In this document: positions 24,551 to 33,740 of the stretch, piece by piece
Layout of the letters: each line of letters opens with the position of its first letter
Position numbering within the stretch: the first letter of the stretch is position 1
Source: Micromonospora sp. NBC_01796
Lineage (GTDB): Bacteria; Actinomycetota; Actinomycetes; Mycobacteriales; Micromonosporaceae
Assembly (NCBI RefSeq): GCF_035917455.1
Contig: NZ_CP109078.1
Coordinates: 4,402,001-4,466,000, forward strand
Direction: 5' to 3'
DNA: 64,000 nucleotides
The notes under the pieces: generated by a model
What the model saw: the letters and a program-made list of their open reading frames with translations, nothing else
Database searches by the model: none
Told to the model about the DNA's origin: nothing
Position numbers and translations under genes: made by a program

Positions 24551-27109
24551 TCAGGCGGTCGCGGCGTCCCGGGCCCGAGCCTTGATCGCCCGGACCACAC
24601 CGTCGCGGCCCTCGGACACCAGCCGGCGCAACGGTGCCGGGTGACCCTCCTGGGCCAACCACTCGTCGGTGGCGGCAACGGTGTCCGCGCTGACCTGGTA
24701 GGCCGGGTAGGCCAGGATGACGAACTCCTGGGCGGGCTCGCTGTCCCGGCTCGCCCACACCCGACCGAGCGCCTCGAAGTACCTGCTGGTGTACGGCGCA
24801 CTCAGCTCCACCTGCGCCGGGTGCTGGAAGCCCTGCAACAGTGCCCGGCTGCGCCAGTTCGGCAGGATCTCGTCGCCGGTCAGCGACGCCCAGACCTCGG
24901 CCTTGTGCTCCGGCGTCGGCACCAGCGCACGGGTCAGCGCCGCCTCGCGCTCACCGCTCGCGGTCCGGTCACCGGCCAGCTCGGCGTCGATCTCGGGGAT
25001 GCCGGCGGCACCGGTGGCGACCAGGGCCCGCAGCAGGGTCCACCGCAGCTCGGTGTCGATGGCCAGCCCCTGCGGCACGTCGGTGCCGTCGAGCCAGCCG
25101 CGCAGCGTGGCGAGGTCCTCCTCGGACCGGGCCGCGGAGGCGTAGGCCCGGGCCCAGGCGAGCTGGAGTCCGCTGCCCGGTTCGGCCAGCCGGACCGCGG
25201 TCCTGGCCGTACGCGCCAGGTCCGCCCAACCGGTGGGTGCCCAGTCCGGGTCGGCGTACATGGCGAGCGTGCTGGCGGCCTGACGCAGGGTCTGGGTGAC
25301 CAGGTTGATGTCGCTCTCGGCGGGCAGCCCGGCCAGCACCAGCGCGACGTAGTCGCGGCCGGACAACTCGGCGTCGCGCACCATGTCCCAGGCGGCGGCC
25401 CAGCACAGCGCCCGGGGCAGGGACGACTCGAACGCGCTGACGTGCTGCACCACGGTTGCCATCGAGCTCTCGTCGAGGCGCAGCTTGGCGTAGGTCAGGT
25501 CGTCGTCGTTGAGCAGCAGCACGTCCGGCGCCGCCACCCCGGCGAGCTGGGTCAGCTCGGTGGCCTCACCGGACACGTCGACCTCGAGCCGGTCCCGCCG
25601 GACCAGCCGGCCGTCGCGCAGGTCGTACAGGCCGACCCCGATCCGGTGCGTACGCAGGGTGGGGTAGTCGGCGGGGGCCTCCTGGCGTACGACCACCCGC
25701 TGGTAGGTGCCGTCGGCGGCGATCTCCACCTCGGGGCGCAGCGTGTTGACCTGCGCCGTCTCCAGCCACTGGGCGGCGAACTTGCGCAGCTCCCGGCCGG
25801 AGGCCGTCTCCAGTTCGGAGAGCAGGTCGTCGAAGGTGGCGTTGCCCCAGGCGTACCGGCCGAAGTAGCTGCGCAGACCGGCCCGGAACGGCTCCTCGCC
25901 CACGTACGCGACGAGCTGCTTGAGCACGCTGGCGCCCTTGGCGTACGTGATTCCGTCGAAGTTGACCTCGACCGCCTCCAGGTCGGGCATCTCGCAGTAG
26001 ACCGGGTGGGTCGAGGAGAGCTGGTCCTGCCGGTAGCCCCAGTTCTTCCGGATGGACAGGAAGGTGGTCCACGCGTCGGAGAACCGGGTGGCGTGCGTGT
26101 TGGCCCAGTGGCTGGCCCACTCGGCGAACGACTCGTTCAGCCACAGGTCGTTCCACCAGCGCATGGTGACCAGGTTGCCGAACCACATGTGGGCCAGCTC
26201 GTGCAGGATCGTGTTCGCCCGCTGCTCGTACTCGAAGTCGGTGACCTGGGAGCGGAAGATGTAGTGCGTCTCCGAGTGGGTGACGCAGCCGAAGTTCTCC
26301 ATCGCACCGGCGTTGAAGTCGGGCACCCAGAGCTGGTCGTACTTGGGCAGCGGGTAGCGGACCCCGAACTGCTCGTGGAAGAAGTCGAAGCCCTGCGTGG
26401 TGATGAGGTGCAGGTCGTCGGCGTCCATGTGCTCGGCCATGCTGGCCCGGCAGTAGTAACCCATGCTGATGCCGTCGTGGCTGTACCGGACCTCGTGGTA
26501 CGGGCCGGCGCAGAGCGCGGTGATGTAGGTGCTCATCCGGGCCGACTCGGCAAAGTGGACGGTCTTCGTCGCACCGCCGTCGGTCTCCTCGGCGGTCACC
26601 GGCATGTTCGAGATCGCCCGCCAGTGCACCGGGACGGTGGCGTGCCAGGTGTAGACGCTCTTCAGGTCGGGCTGGTCGAAGCAGGCGAACACCCGCTGGG
26701 CGTCGGCCGTCTCGAACTGGCTGTAGAGGTAGGTCTCGCCGTCCACCGGGTCGACGCTGCGGTGCAGACCCTGCCCGCTCGCGGAGTAGAGGAAGTCGGC
26801 GTCGACGACCAGGGTGTTCTCGGCCGCCAGGTCGGTCAGGGTGAGGCCCGTCTCGGCGGACCAGGTGCCGAGATCGACGGGCGTGCCGTTCAGGGTGGCG
26901 GTGCGGACCGAGTCCGCGGCCACCTCGATGAAGGTGCCGGCACCCGGCTCGGCGCAACGGAACCTGACCTCGGTCACCGAACGGAAGGTGCGATTGTCGG
27001 CGGCCTGGCCGCCGGAGGTCAGATCCAGGCTGATGTCATACCCGGTGACGTCGAGCAGGCGGGCCCGCTCGGTCGCCTCGACCTGGGTAAGGTTGCGCAC
27101 TCCCGGCAC
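24551..27109 (-). CDS. pepN: Aminopeptidase N (M1 zinc metallopeptidase)
   Basis: 852 aa, normal for the actinobacterial PepN. The N-terminal beta domain is followed by the exopeptidase motif GAMEN (in FNAGAMENFGC) and the zinc site HELAHMWFGNLVTMRWWNDLWLNE split as HExxH-(18)-E; the C-terminal helical ERAP1-like domain follows. No signal peptide, so cytoplasmic peptide turnover. GTG 27109 is preferred: GGAGACTAAAC precedes it and the protein then begins VPGVRNLTQVEATER as in homologues. It converges on the DUF5130 gene and diverges from the DsbA-like gene. Confidence 0.96.
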   Translation of the reverse strand: MPGVRNLTQVEATERARLLDVTGYDISLDLTSGGQAADNRTFRSVTEVRFRCAEPGAGTFIEVAADSVRTATLNGTPVDLGTWSAETGLTLTDLAAENTLVVDADFLYSASGQGLHRSVDPVDGETYLYSQFETADAQRVFACFDQPDLKSVYTWHATVPVHWRAISNMPVTAEETDGGATKTVHFAESARMSTYITALCAGPYHEVRYSHDGISMGYYCRASMAEHMDADDLHLITTQGFDFFHEQFGVRYPLPKYDQLWVPDFNAGAMENFGCVTHSETHYIFRSQVTDFEYEQRANTILHELAHMWFGNLVTMRWWNDLWLNESFAEWASHWANTHATRFSDAWTTFLSIRKNWGYRQDQLSSTHPVYCEMPDLEAVEVNFDGITYAKGASVLKQLVAYVGEEPFRAGLRSYFGRYAWGNATFDDLLSELETASGRELRKFAAQWLETAQVNTLRPEVEIAADGTYQRVVVRQEAPADYPTLRTHRIGVGLYDLRDGRLVRRDRLEVDVSGEATELTQLAGVAAPDVLLLNDDDLTYAKLRLDESSMATVVQHVSAFESSLPRALCWAAAWDMVRDAELSGRDYVALVLAGLPAESDINLVTQTLRQAASTLAMYADPDWAPTGWADLARTARTAVRLAEPGSGLQLAWARAYASAARSEEDLATLRGWLDGTDVPQGLAIDTELRWTLLRALVATGAAGIPEIDAELAGDRTASGEREAALTRALVPTPEHKAEVWASLTGDEILPNWRSRALLQGFQHPAQVELSAPYTSRYFEALGRVWASRDSEPAQEFVILAYPAYQVSADTVAATDEWLAQEGHPAPLRRLVSEGRDGVVRAIKARARDAATA

Positions 27110-27316
27110 GTTTAGTCTCCATCCGCAGTTCGCCCGCTGTCCCCACTGACAGCGAAGATCCACCCCCGGTGGCTCCCGTCGAGTGTTTCACGTAGGGGAG
27201 CGGGCGGGGGTGGTCCAACTCACGGTCTCATCTCGGTGCTCTTCCGGTACCCCCGGGGTGAAGATTTGTTCAGGTGGGAGGCAATCCGCCTTTTTTGAAT
27301 AGTGAAGGAGGTCGCC

Positions 27317-27946
27317 GTGCCCGAGCGCGCGAGCGTCACGATGTACTTCGATCCGGCCTGCCCCTGGGCCTGGATGACCTCCCGCTGGCTGCTGGAGGTG
27401 GAGCAGGTCCGCCCGGTCGACGTCGAATTCCGGGTGATGAGCCTGGCCGTGCTCAACGAGGGCCGGGACGAACTGCCGGAAACCTACCGGGAATTTCTCA
27501 AGACGGCGTGGGGTCCGGTGCGTCTCTGCATCGCCGTCGAACAGAAGTACGGCCAGAAGGCGGTGCGGGACCTCTACACCGCGCTCGGCAACCGGATCCA
27601 CCCCGGCGGTGAGAAGCGCGGCCCGGCGCTGTACGAGGCCGCCCTCGCCGACGTCGGCCTGGACCCGTCGCTCGCCGCCGCCGCCGACTCGACCGAGTAC
27701 GACGAGGCGCTGCGCGCCAGCCACGAGGCCGGCATGCGTCCGGTCGGCAACGACGTCGGCACCCCGGTGATCCACGCCCCCGGCCCGGTCGACGGCGAGA
27801 CGGTCGCCTTCTTCGGCCCGGTTGTCACCCCGGCCCCCAAGGGCGACGCGGCCGGACGGCTCTGGGACGGCGTGCTCCTGGTCGCCGGCACCCCCGGCTT
27901 CTACGAGCTGAAGCGCTCCCGCACGATCGGCCCGATCTTCGACTGA
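27317..27946 (+). CDS. DsbA-fold oxidoreductase, mycothiol-dependent nitroreductase (Rv2466c) family
   Basis: 209 aa thioredoxin-like protein. It aligns by eye with Rv2466c: MYFDPACPWAWMTSRWLLEV, VMSLAVLNEGRDELPETYR, AWGPVRLCIAVEQ, YTALGNRIH, DVGTPVIH, FFGPVV and the end ELKRSRT. The active site is CPWA, where Rv2466c, as I recall it, has CPWC, so the resolving Cys is absent. The family uses mycothiol and can reduce nitro compounds. GTG 27317 has AAGGAGG at the right distance; a GTG five codons earlier does not. Divergent from pepN. Confidence 0.9.
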   Translation: MPERASVTMYFDPACPWAWMTSRWLLEVEQVRPVDVEFRVMSLAVLNEGRDELPETYREFLKTAWGPVRLCIAVEQKYGQKAVRDLYTALGNRIHPGGEKRGPALYEAALADVGLDPSLAAAADSTEYDEALRASHEAGMRPVGNDVGTPVIHAPGPVDGETVAFFGPVVTPAPKGDAAGRLWDGVLLVAGTPGFYELKRSRTIGPIFD

Positions 27947-28085
27947 CCGGTACGGCCCGGTCCGCCCGGCGGCACCGGGTGGCTCGGCGGTACGGCGTGA
28001 CCGGGCGGCGGCTCCACTCGTTGGACCCAGCGTCCGTGGCGGTGGTAGCCCCGCCCGGTCACGCCGACTCACCGGAGAGACCCCG

Positions 28086-28334
28086 ATGCCCAAGCACGAC
28101 CATGATCGTGAGCAGCAGACCGCCCCGACACCCGAGGTGGTGGCCCGAAACCTGGGCGGCGCCTACTGGTCGGTGGACCTCCGGTCGCCGGCACTGCCCG
28201 AGCACCTGGCGGATCTGGTCGCCCCGCCGATCGTGGTCGGGGCCGCGCCCGTACCGGCCAGTGCGCTGGTGGCCATGTCGCCCGTGGCACGTCGTCGGGG
28301 CGGCCGGCACCGCCGTACCGCACCCACCGGCTGA
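28086..28334 (+). CDS. Small hypothetical protein
   Basis: 82 aa. ATG 28086 has GGAGAG 6 nt upstream, a good ribosome site. The N-terminus is His/Asp/Gln-rich (PKHDHDREQQ). A central acidic/aromatic stretch reads GGAYWSVDLRSPALPEHL, then a hydrophobic part, and a basic C-terminus RRRGGRHRR. No family recognised, no signal peptide. It lies between the Rv2466c-like gene and the DUF1015 gene. Codon third positions look coding, but the call rests mainly on the start context. Confidence 0.55.
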   Translation: MPKHDHDREQQTAPTPEVVARNLGGAYWSVDLRSPALPEHLADLVAPPIVVGAAPVPASALVAMSPVARRRGGRHRRTAPTG

Positions 28335-28408
28335 GGCCCGCCCAGCCGGTGGACACCCGCGGGGGATCCACGCTCCGCGCTCCCGGTGGACCGGTAGCGT
28401 CACCGGAC

Positions 28409-29608
28409 ATGACGGTCGTACACCCGATCAACCGGGCCTGGATCACCACCGGCGGCACCGGGGCGCAGAACTACGACGAGTTCGCCGACGACGCGGAGAT
28501 CACCGCGATCATCGAGGCCAACCCGCACAGCGCCCTCGCCATCGAGATGCCCCACCGGGCGCCGGAGAGCCTCGGTCGCTCCTTCGCCGAGGCCCTGCCC
28601 GAGGCGGTCGCCCGGCTGGCCGAGGCGAAGGCCGACGGCAGCTACACCCCGGCCGACCGGGTGGTGGTGCTGTACCGGATCAGCTCACCGGTCGACGAGC
28701 CCGGTTACGGGCTGTTCGCCCTGGTCGACACCGACGAGATCTCCACCAGCGCGGACGAGCCGGGGCTGGTGATCCGTAACGAGGACGTCTTCATCGCCAA
28801 GGTCCGGGAGCGGGTGGCACTCGCCGAGGCGACCGGGCACCTGCTCTCACCCGTACTGCTGCTCCAGACCGGGCGGGGCGACGAGCTGCACGCCGCGCTC
28901 GCGGCGGCGACCGACGCGGCCGGGGCGCCCGCGGCGACCGACACCGACCAGGCCGGGCGGACGCACGCCATCTGGCTGCTCGGACCGGGACCCGCCCAGG
29001 ACGAACTGTGCGCGTTGGCCGGCGCCGGTGAACTGGTCGTCGCGGACGGTAACCACCGCAGCCTGGCCGCACAGACCGGCGGCCTCCCGCGTTTCCTCAG
29101 CGTGATCACCACCCCGGCGTCGGTGGCGATCCAGCCCTACAACCGGCTGGTCAGCGAGCTGACCAGCAGCGCCGAGGACCTGCTCGGTCGGCTGCGGGAG
29201 GCGGGCGCCCGGGTCGAGCCGGTCGCCGGCCCACCGGCGGTACCGGCGGCCGGCGAACCGGTCCAGCTCTACCTCGCCGGTCAGGCGTACACCGTCACCC
29301 TGCCGGCCGGTCCCGGCAACGTGGTGGAGAACCTCGACCACGCCCTGGTCGAGCGGGTCCTGCTGCGCGACGCCCTCGGGCTGGATCCGGGCGACAAGCG
29401 GATCACGTACGTCGGCGGCGACTACCCGGCGCAGTGGCTGGCCACCGAGGTCGACTCCGGTCGGGCTGAGCTCGCCGTCCTGATCGCCCCGGTGACCGTG
29501 GACGACTTCGTGGCGGTGAACCTGGCCCGGCAGAAGATGCCCCGCAAGAGCACCTGGTTCACCCCGAAGGCCCGTGGTGGCCTGGTGCTGGCGGAGCTGA
29601 AGGCATGA
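28409..29608 (+). CDS. DUF1015 family protein
   Basis: 399 aa. DUF1015 signs are the opening VHPINRAWITTG, NPHSALAIEMPHRAPE, VVVLYRISSP, FIAKVRERVALAEATGHLLSP, the His-containing VVADGNHRSLAAQ, IQPYNRLV and the C-terminal MPRKSTWFTPKARGGLVL. The HR(S)-type block after ADGN resembles a nucleotide or phosphate site, but no reaction is known for the family. Soluble. ATG 28409 begins directly after a CCGGAC stretch with no clear ribosome site, so a leaderless or other start within ~10 codons cannot be excluded. Confidence 0.9.
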   Translation: MTVVHPINRAWITTGGTGAQNYDEFADDAEITAIIEANPHSALAIEMPHRAPESLGRSFAEALPEAVARLAEAKADGSYTPADRVVVLYRISSPVDEPGYGLFALVDTDEISTSADEPGLVIRNEDVFIAKVRERVALAEATGHLLSPVLLLQTGRGDELHAALAAATDAAGAPAATDTDQAGRTHAIWLLGPGPAQDELCALAGAGELVVADGNHRSLAAQTGGLPRFLSVITTPASVAIQPYNRLVSELTSSAEDLLGRLREAGARVEPVAGPPAVPAAGEPVQLYLAGQAYTVTLPAGPGNVVENLDHALVERVLLRDALGLDPGDKRITYVGGDYPAQWLATEVDSGRAELAVLIAPVTVDDFVAVNLARQKMPRKSTWFTPKARGGLVLAELKA

Positions 29609-29692
29609 GCCGGACGGGCGCGGGTGTGAGCCGCGCCGGCTTGTCGGCGCCTGCGCGTCGCCACCCCGGTGCGGGCTGAGAGACTGCCTGTC

Positions 29693-30163
29693 ATGCGCGT
29701 CTACCTGGGATCCGACCACGCCGGCTTCGAGTTGAAGGTGCACCTGGTCAACCACCTGGCCAAGCAGGGCTACGAAGTGGTTGACGTGGGTCCGCACGTG
29801 TTCGACCCGGACGACGACTACCCGGCGTTCTGCCTGCACACCGGCGACAACGTGGTCGACGACCCGGACAGCCTCGGGGTGGTCATCGGCGGCTCCGGCA
29901 ACGGCGAGCAGATCGCCGCGAACAAGGTCGCCGGGGTACGCGCGGCGCTGGCCTGGAGCGTCGAGACAGCCCAGCTCTCCCGGCAGCACAACGACGCGAA
30001 CGTGGTCGCGGTCGGTGCCCGGCAGCACACCCTGGACGAGGCGACCGCGATCGTGGAGGCGTTCCTCACCACCCCGTTCTCCGGCAACGAGCGGCACGCC
30101 CGGCGGATCGAACAGGTCACCGAGTACGAGGAGACCGGCGCCCTGCCGCACCTGCCGTCCTGA
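29693..30163 (+). CDS. rpiB: Ribose-5-phosphate isomerase B
   Basis: 156 aa RpiB/LacAB enzyme interconverting ribose-5-phosphate and ribulose-5-phosphate in the pentose phosphate pathway. Motifs are MRVYLGSDHAGFELK, YEVVDVGPH, IGGSGNGEQIAANKVAGVRAALAW and NDANVVAVGARQHT. The catalytic residue at the GSGNG loop is Ser rather than the Cys of E. coli RpiB; mycobacterial RpiB also lacks that Cys and uses a Glu (GNGE here). ATG 29693 with GAGAG upstream. Confidence 0.96.
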   Translation: MRVYLGSDHAGFELKVHLVNHLAKQGYEVVDVGPHVFDPDDDYPAFCLHTGDNVVDDPDSLGVVIGGSGNGEQIAANKVAGVRAALAWSVETAQLSRQHNDANVVAVGARQHTLDEATAIVEAFLTTPFSGNERHARRIEQVTEYEETGALPHLPS

Positions 30164-30192
30164 CCCCCGCCCGTACACCCGAACCGTGGCCG

Positions 30193-30226
30193 GTGGCCGT
30201 TGGAGCAGCATCGCTCCGGCGGCCAC
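30193..30226 (+). terminator. Hairpin after rpiB
   Basis: GTGGCCG-TT-GGAGC and GCTCC-GG-CGGCCAC form a 12-bp stem with a 2-nt internal mismatch and a 6-nt loop, 30 bp after the rpiB stop. Likely an intrinsic terminator without a T-run. Confidence 0.6.
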
Positions 30227-30343
30227 CGCTTGTTGGTGGTGCCTGCGCTACCCCGGATGGGCAGTGGGCTTCATTGAGGCGGGTCGCTGACCTCCATACC
30301 GTCAGGGAGTCCCCAGTGAGACTCTCTCCGGAAGGCACCCGCC

Positions 30344-31192
30344 ATGCCAGCGACCTCGACCGACGATGCGGTCAGCATCGAACGTGTCAGCAAGACGTAC
30401 GGCGGTGAGCAGCCGGTCGTGGCGCTGGCCGACGTCGACGTCCGGTTCCTCCGAGGGACGGCGACGGCGGTGATGGGCCCGTCCGGCTCCGGCAAGAGCA
30501 CCCTGCTGCACTGCGCGGCGGGCCTGGACCGGCCCACCTCGGGCCGGGTACGGATCGGCGCCACCGACCTGTCGTCCATGTCCGAGAAGCAGTTGACCAA
30601 GCTGCGCCGCACCCGGATCGGGTTCGTGTTCCAGGCGTTCAACCTGGTGGGCGCGCTGACCGTGGAGCAGAACATCCTGCTGCCGTCGCGGCTGTCGGGC
30701 CACCGGCCGGACCGGGCGTGGCTGGACGAGGTGATCGGTCGGGTGGGCCTCGGCGACCGGCTGCGGCACCGGCCGTCGGAGCTCTCCGGTGGCCAGCAGC
30801 AGCGGGTCGCGATCGCCCGGGCACTGGTCGGCCGACCCGAGGTGATCTTCTGTGACGAACCGACCGGTGCGCTCGACACGCAGACCGCGGCGGAGGTCCT
30901 GACGTTGCTGCGAGCGGTGGTCGACGAGGCCGGGCAGACCGTCATCATGGTGACCCACGACCCGGTCGCCGCGTCCTACGCCGACCGGGTCGTGGTCCTC
31001 GCCGACGGCCGGATCGTGCAGGACATGCCGCAGCCCGGCGCCGAACGGATCGCCGAACAGCTGGCGCTGCTCGGCCGCCGGCAACCGGTGGGGGAGCAGC
31101 CCGTCGCCGGCCGGCAGCAGGTGGGCGAGCGGCCCGTCACGGGCCAGCAGCACGTCGACAGCCGGCAGCCCGCCACGAGCCGGGAGGGCTGA
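30344..31192 (+). CDS. ABC transporter ATP-binding protein (MacB/LolD type)
   Basis: 282 aa. It contains Walker A GPSGSGKST, Q-loop VFQAFNLVGAL, signature LSGGQQQR, Walker B VIFCDEPTGALD and switch His MVTHD, with the spacing of the LolD/MacB subfamily. The C-terminal ~45 residues after the cassette are low-complexity, with repeats of the kind QPVGEQPVAGRQQVGERPV. It works with the FtsX-like permease that starts 3 bp after its stop. Such pairs export peptides or lipids or act in stress sensing; the substrate is unknown. Confidence 0.93.
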   Translation: MPATSTDDAVSIERVSKTYGGEQPVVALADVDVRFLRGTATAVMGPSGSGKSTLLHCAAGLDRPTSGRVRIGATDLSSMSEKQLTKLRRTRIGFVFQAFNLVGALTVEQNILLPSRLSGHRPDRAWLDEVIGRVGLGDRLRHRPSELSGGQQQRVAIARALVGRPEVIFCDEPTGALDTQTAAEVLTLLRAVVDEAGQTVIMVTHDPVAASYADRVVVLADGRIVQDMPQPGAERIAEQLALLGRRQPVGEQPVAGRQQVGERPVTGQQHVDSRQPATSREG

Positions 31193-31195
31193 GCC

Positions 31196-33727
31196 GTGTT
31201 CGGACTGGCCGCGCAGATGCTGCGCTTCCGCAAGGGCAGTTTCGTGGCGACGTTCGTCGCGCTCGCCGCCGGCATCATGATCCTGATGGTGTGCGGGCTG
31301 CTGGTGGAATCGGGGCTGCGCTACCACGGCCTGCCCCAGCGGTACGCCGGCACGGTCGCCGTGGTCGCCCACCGCGACCTCACGGTGCCCGGGCCGGAGA
31401 TGTTCGGCGAGACCGAGCCCCCCACCACGGTGGCGCTGCCCGAACGCGGCGGCGTCCCGGACTCGCTGGTCGCCGCGATCGCCGCGGTGCCCGGCGTGGC
31501 CGGCGCCGTGGGTGACCGTTCGATCGTGGCCACACTGGCGGCGTCGCCAGGGTTGCCGACCGCCGGCCACGGCTGGGGGAGCGCCGCGCTTGCCCCGTAC
31601 CGGGTGGTCTCCGGCACGCCACCACGGTCCGACGGTGAGATCGCCGTCGACGCCCGGCTCGCCGCCGGCGGGGGACTCGGTCCGGGCGACACCACGACCA
31701 TCATCACCGGGGGGAGCACCCACGAGTACCGGGTGACCGGTGTTGTCGACACGGCCGGCACGGACGGCCCGACAGCGGCACTGTTCTTCACCGATGCGCT
31801 GGCCGCCCGGCTCGACCCGCACCCGGGCCGGGTCGACGCGATCGGCGTGCTCGCCGAGCCGGGCGCCGACCGGTCGGCCGTGATCGCTGCGGTGCGCCGG
31901 GTGGCGGCCGACGCGCAGGCGAAGACGTACACGGGGGTCGAGCGGGGGCTGGCCGAGCAGCCCGAGGCGGCAGCCGCGCGGGCGCTGACCGTGGAGGCCG
32001 GCTCCGCGTTCGGCGGCTACGCCGCGATGATCATCATCTTCGTGGTCGCCGGGACGGTCGGCCTGTCGGTCCGGCACCGCCGCCGCGACCTCGCCCTGCT
32101 CCGGGCGATCGCGGCGACTCCGGGACAGGTGCGGCTGATGATCCTCGGCGAGGTGGGCCTGCTCAGCCTGCTCGCCGCCGTGGTCGGCGTACCCGCCGGT
32201 TTGGCCGCCACCGCCTGGACCAGGGACCAGCTCGTGACCCGGGGGTTCGTCCCCGACACCTTCACCCTGCGCGGCGGCGTCCTGTCCGCGCTGGCGGTGA
32301 CCGTGGCGGTGGCCGCCGTCGCGCTGGTCTCCGCCTGGATCGCCGCGCTGCGTACCACCCGGATCCGGCCCACCGAGGCGCTGGGTGAGGCGGCCGTCGA
32401 GCCGGCCCGGGGCGGCCGGACCCGGCTCGTGTCCGGACTGGTGTTCCTGGCCGGTGGGGTGTCCCTGATCGGTCTCACCGGCGCCACCGACGGTCAGGCC
32501 GCGATGGGCGCCGCAGTGGGCATGCTGTACACGTTCGTGCTGGCGATCGCGCTCCTCGCGCCGTGGATCAACCAGGCCGCCGCCCGGCTGCTCGCGCCGG
32601 TCCTGGGGACCGTCTGGGGCAACAGCGGATACCTTGCCGCCGCGAACCTGCGGGCGAACGCGCGCGGCATGGTCGCCGTGCTGACCGCGCTGGTCCTCTC
32701 CGTCGGGTTCGGCGGCACCGTCTGGTTCCTCCAGGACAACCTGGAACGCCAGACGGTGCTCCAGAGCCGTGACGGCACGCTCGCCCAGCAGGCGCTGATC
32801 GGCGGCGGCGGTCTGCCCACGTCGGCCGCCGAGCAAGCCCGCCGGATTCCGGGGGTGCTCGCCGCGACCGGGGTACGCCGCACGTCGGTGATCGTGCCCA
32901 ACACGTTCGAGGCCCAGGCGGTGGTCGCCCAGGGCATCGACCCCCAGGGTGCGGACCAGACCATGGACCTGCGCGTACGGTCGGGAACCCTCGCCGACCT
33001 GCGTACCGACACCGTGGCGGTGTCCAGCTCACAGGCGGAGTCCTCGGGCTGGCGGCTCGGCGGCGACGCGCGACTGTGGCTCGGCGACGGCACACCCGTC
33101 ACCCTGCGGATCGTCGCGATCTACGACCGGGGCTGGGGATTCGGTGACGTCACCCTGAGCACCGAGACGCTCGCCGGCCACACCGTGACCGACCTCGACG
33201 ACCACGTCCTGATCCGTACCGCACCGGGCGCCGACGTCGGCGCGGCCCTGGCCGACCTCGCCGGTGGATACCCGGCGAGCACCGTGATCGGCACCGACCG
33301 GCTCACCAGCGAACTCGCCCGGGACCTGGCGATCAGCGCCTGGCTGAACAAGCTGCTGATCACCGTGCTGGTCGGGTACGCGGTCCTCGCGGCGGCCAAC
33401 ACGTTGAGCATGGCGGCTCTGGCCCGTACCCGCGAGCTGTCCCTGCTGCGGCTGGTCGGGGTGACCCGAGGCCAGGTGAGGCGGATGGTCCACGCCGAAC
33501 AGGCCGGCCTGCTCGGCGTGGCGATCTCCATCGGCGCGGCGATCGCGGCGGTCACCCTCTCGTCGATCGTCAACGCCGTCGCCGGGCAGCGCATCCCGTA
33601 CGTGCCGGCCCCCGGCTGGATCACCATCGTCGCCGGCACGGTCACTCTCGCGCTGGTCGCCACGATGCTGCCGATCGGCCGGGTGCTGCGTACGCCGCCG
33701 GTCGAGGGGATGGGCATCCGTGAGTAG
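31196..33727 (+). CDS. FtsX-like ABC transporter permease (MacB type)
   Basis: 843 aa from GTG 31196, adjacent to its ATPase. It is a duplicated FtsX permease: an N-terminal helix (ALAAGIMILMVCGLLVESG), an extracytoplasmic domain of ~230 residues, a cluster of helices from ~275 (AMIIIFVVAGTVGLSV) to ~465, and a second extracytoplasmic domain. The C-terminal three-helix FtsX unit follows (LLITVLVGYAVLAAANTLSMAALARTR, then VTRGQVRRMVHAEQAGLLG). The motif after the first helix of each unit contacts the ATPase. It converges with the subtilisin gene, 13 bp between stops. Confidence 0.92.
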   Translation: MFGLAAQMLRFRKGSFVATFVALAAGIMILMVCGLLVESGLRYHGLPQRYAGTVAVVAHRDLTVPGPEMFGETEPPTTVALPERGGVPDSLVAAIAAVPGVAGAVGDRSIVATLAASPGLPTAGHGWGSAALAPYRVVSGTPPRSDGEIAVDARLAAGGGLGPGDTTTIITGGSTHEYRVTGVVDTAGTDGPTAALFFTDALAARLDPHPGRVDAIGVLAEPGADRSAVIAAVRRVAADAQAKTYTGVERGLAEQPEAAAARALTVEAGSAFGGYAAMIIIFVVAGTVGLSVRHRRRDLALLRAIAATPGQVRLMILGEVGLLSLLAAVVGVPAGLAATAWTRDQLVTRGFVPDTFTLRGGVLSALAVTVAVAAVALVSAWIAALRTTRIRPTEALGEAAVEPARGGRTRLVSGLVFLAGGVSLIGLTGATDGQAAMGAAVGMLYTFVLAIALLAPWINQAAARLLAPVLGTVWGNSGYLAAANLRANARGMVAVLTALVLSVGFGGTVWFLQDNLERQTVLQSRDGTLAQQALIGGGGLPTSAAEQARRIPGVLAATGVRRTSVIVPNTFEAQAVVAQGIDPQGADQTMDLRVRSGTLADLRTDTVAVSSSQAESSGWRLGGDARLWLGDGTPVTLRIVAIYDRGWGFGDVTLSTETLAGHTVTDLDDHVLIRTAPGADVGAALADLAGGYPASTVIGTDRLTSELARDLAISAWLNKLLITVLVGYAVLAAANTLSMAALARTRELSLLRLVGVTRGQVRRMVHAEQAGLLGVAISIGAAIAAVTLSSIVNAVAGQRIPYVPAPGWITIVAGTVTLALVATMLPIGRVLRTPPVEGMGIRE

Positions 33728-33740
33728 GCCCCCCGGTCCG

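Noticed and set aside
24641-27115. An 824-codon open frame opposite pepN, and similar long frames opposite ettA and the MacB-like permease
   Set aside because: All are antisense mirrors of well-identified genes with periodic low-complexity translations and no ribosome sites.
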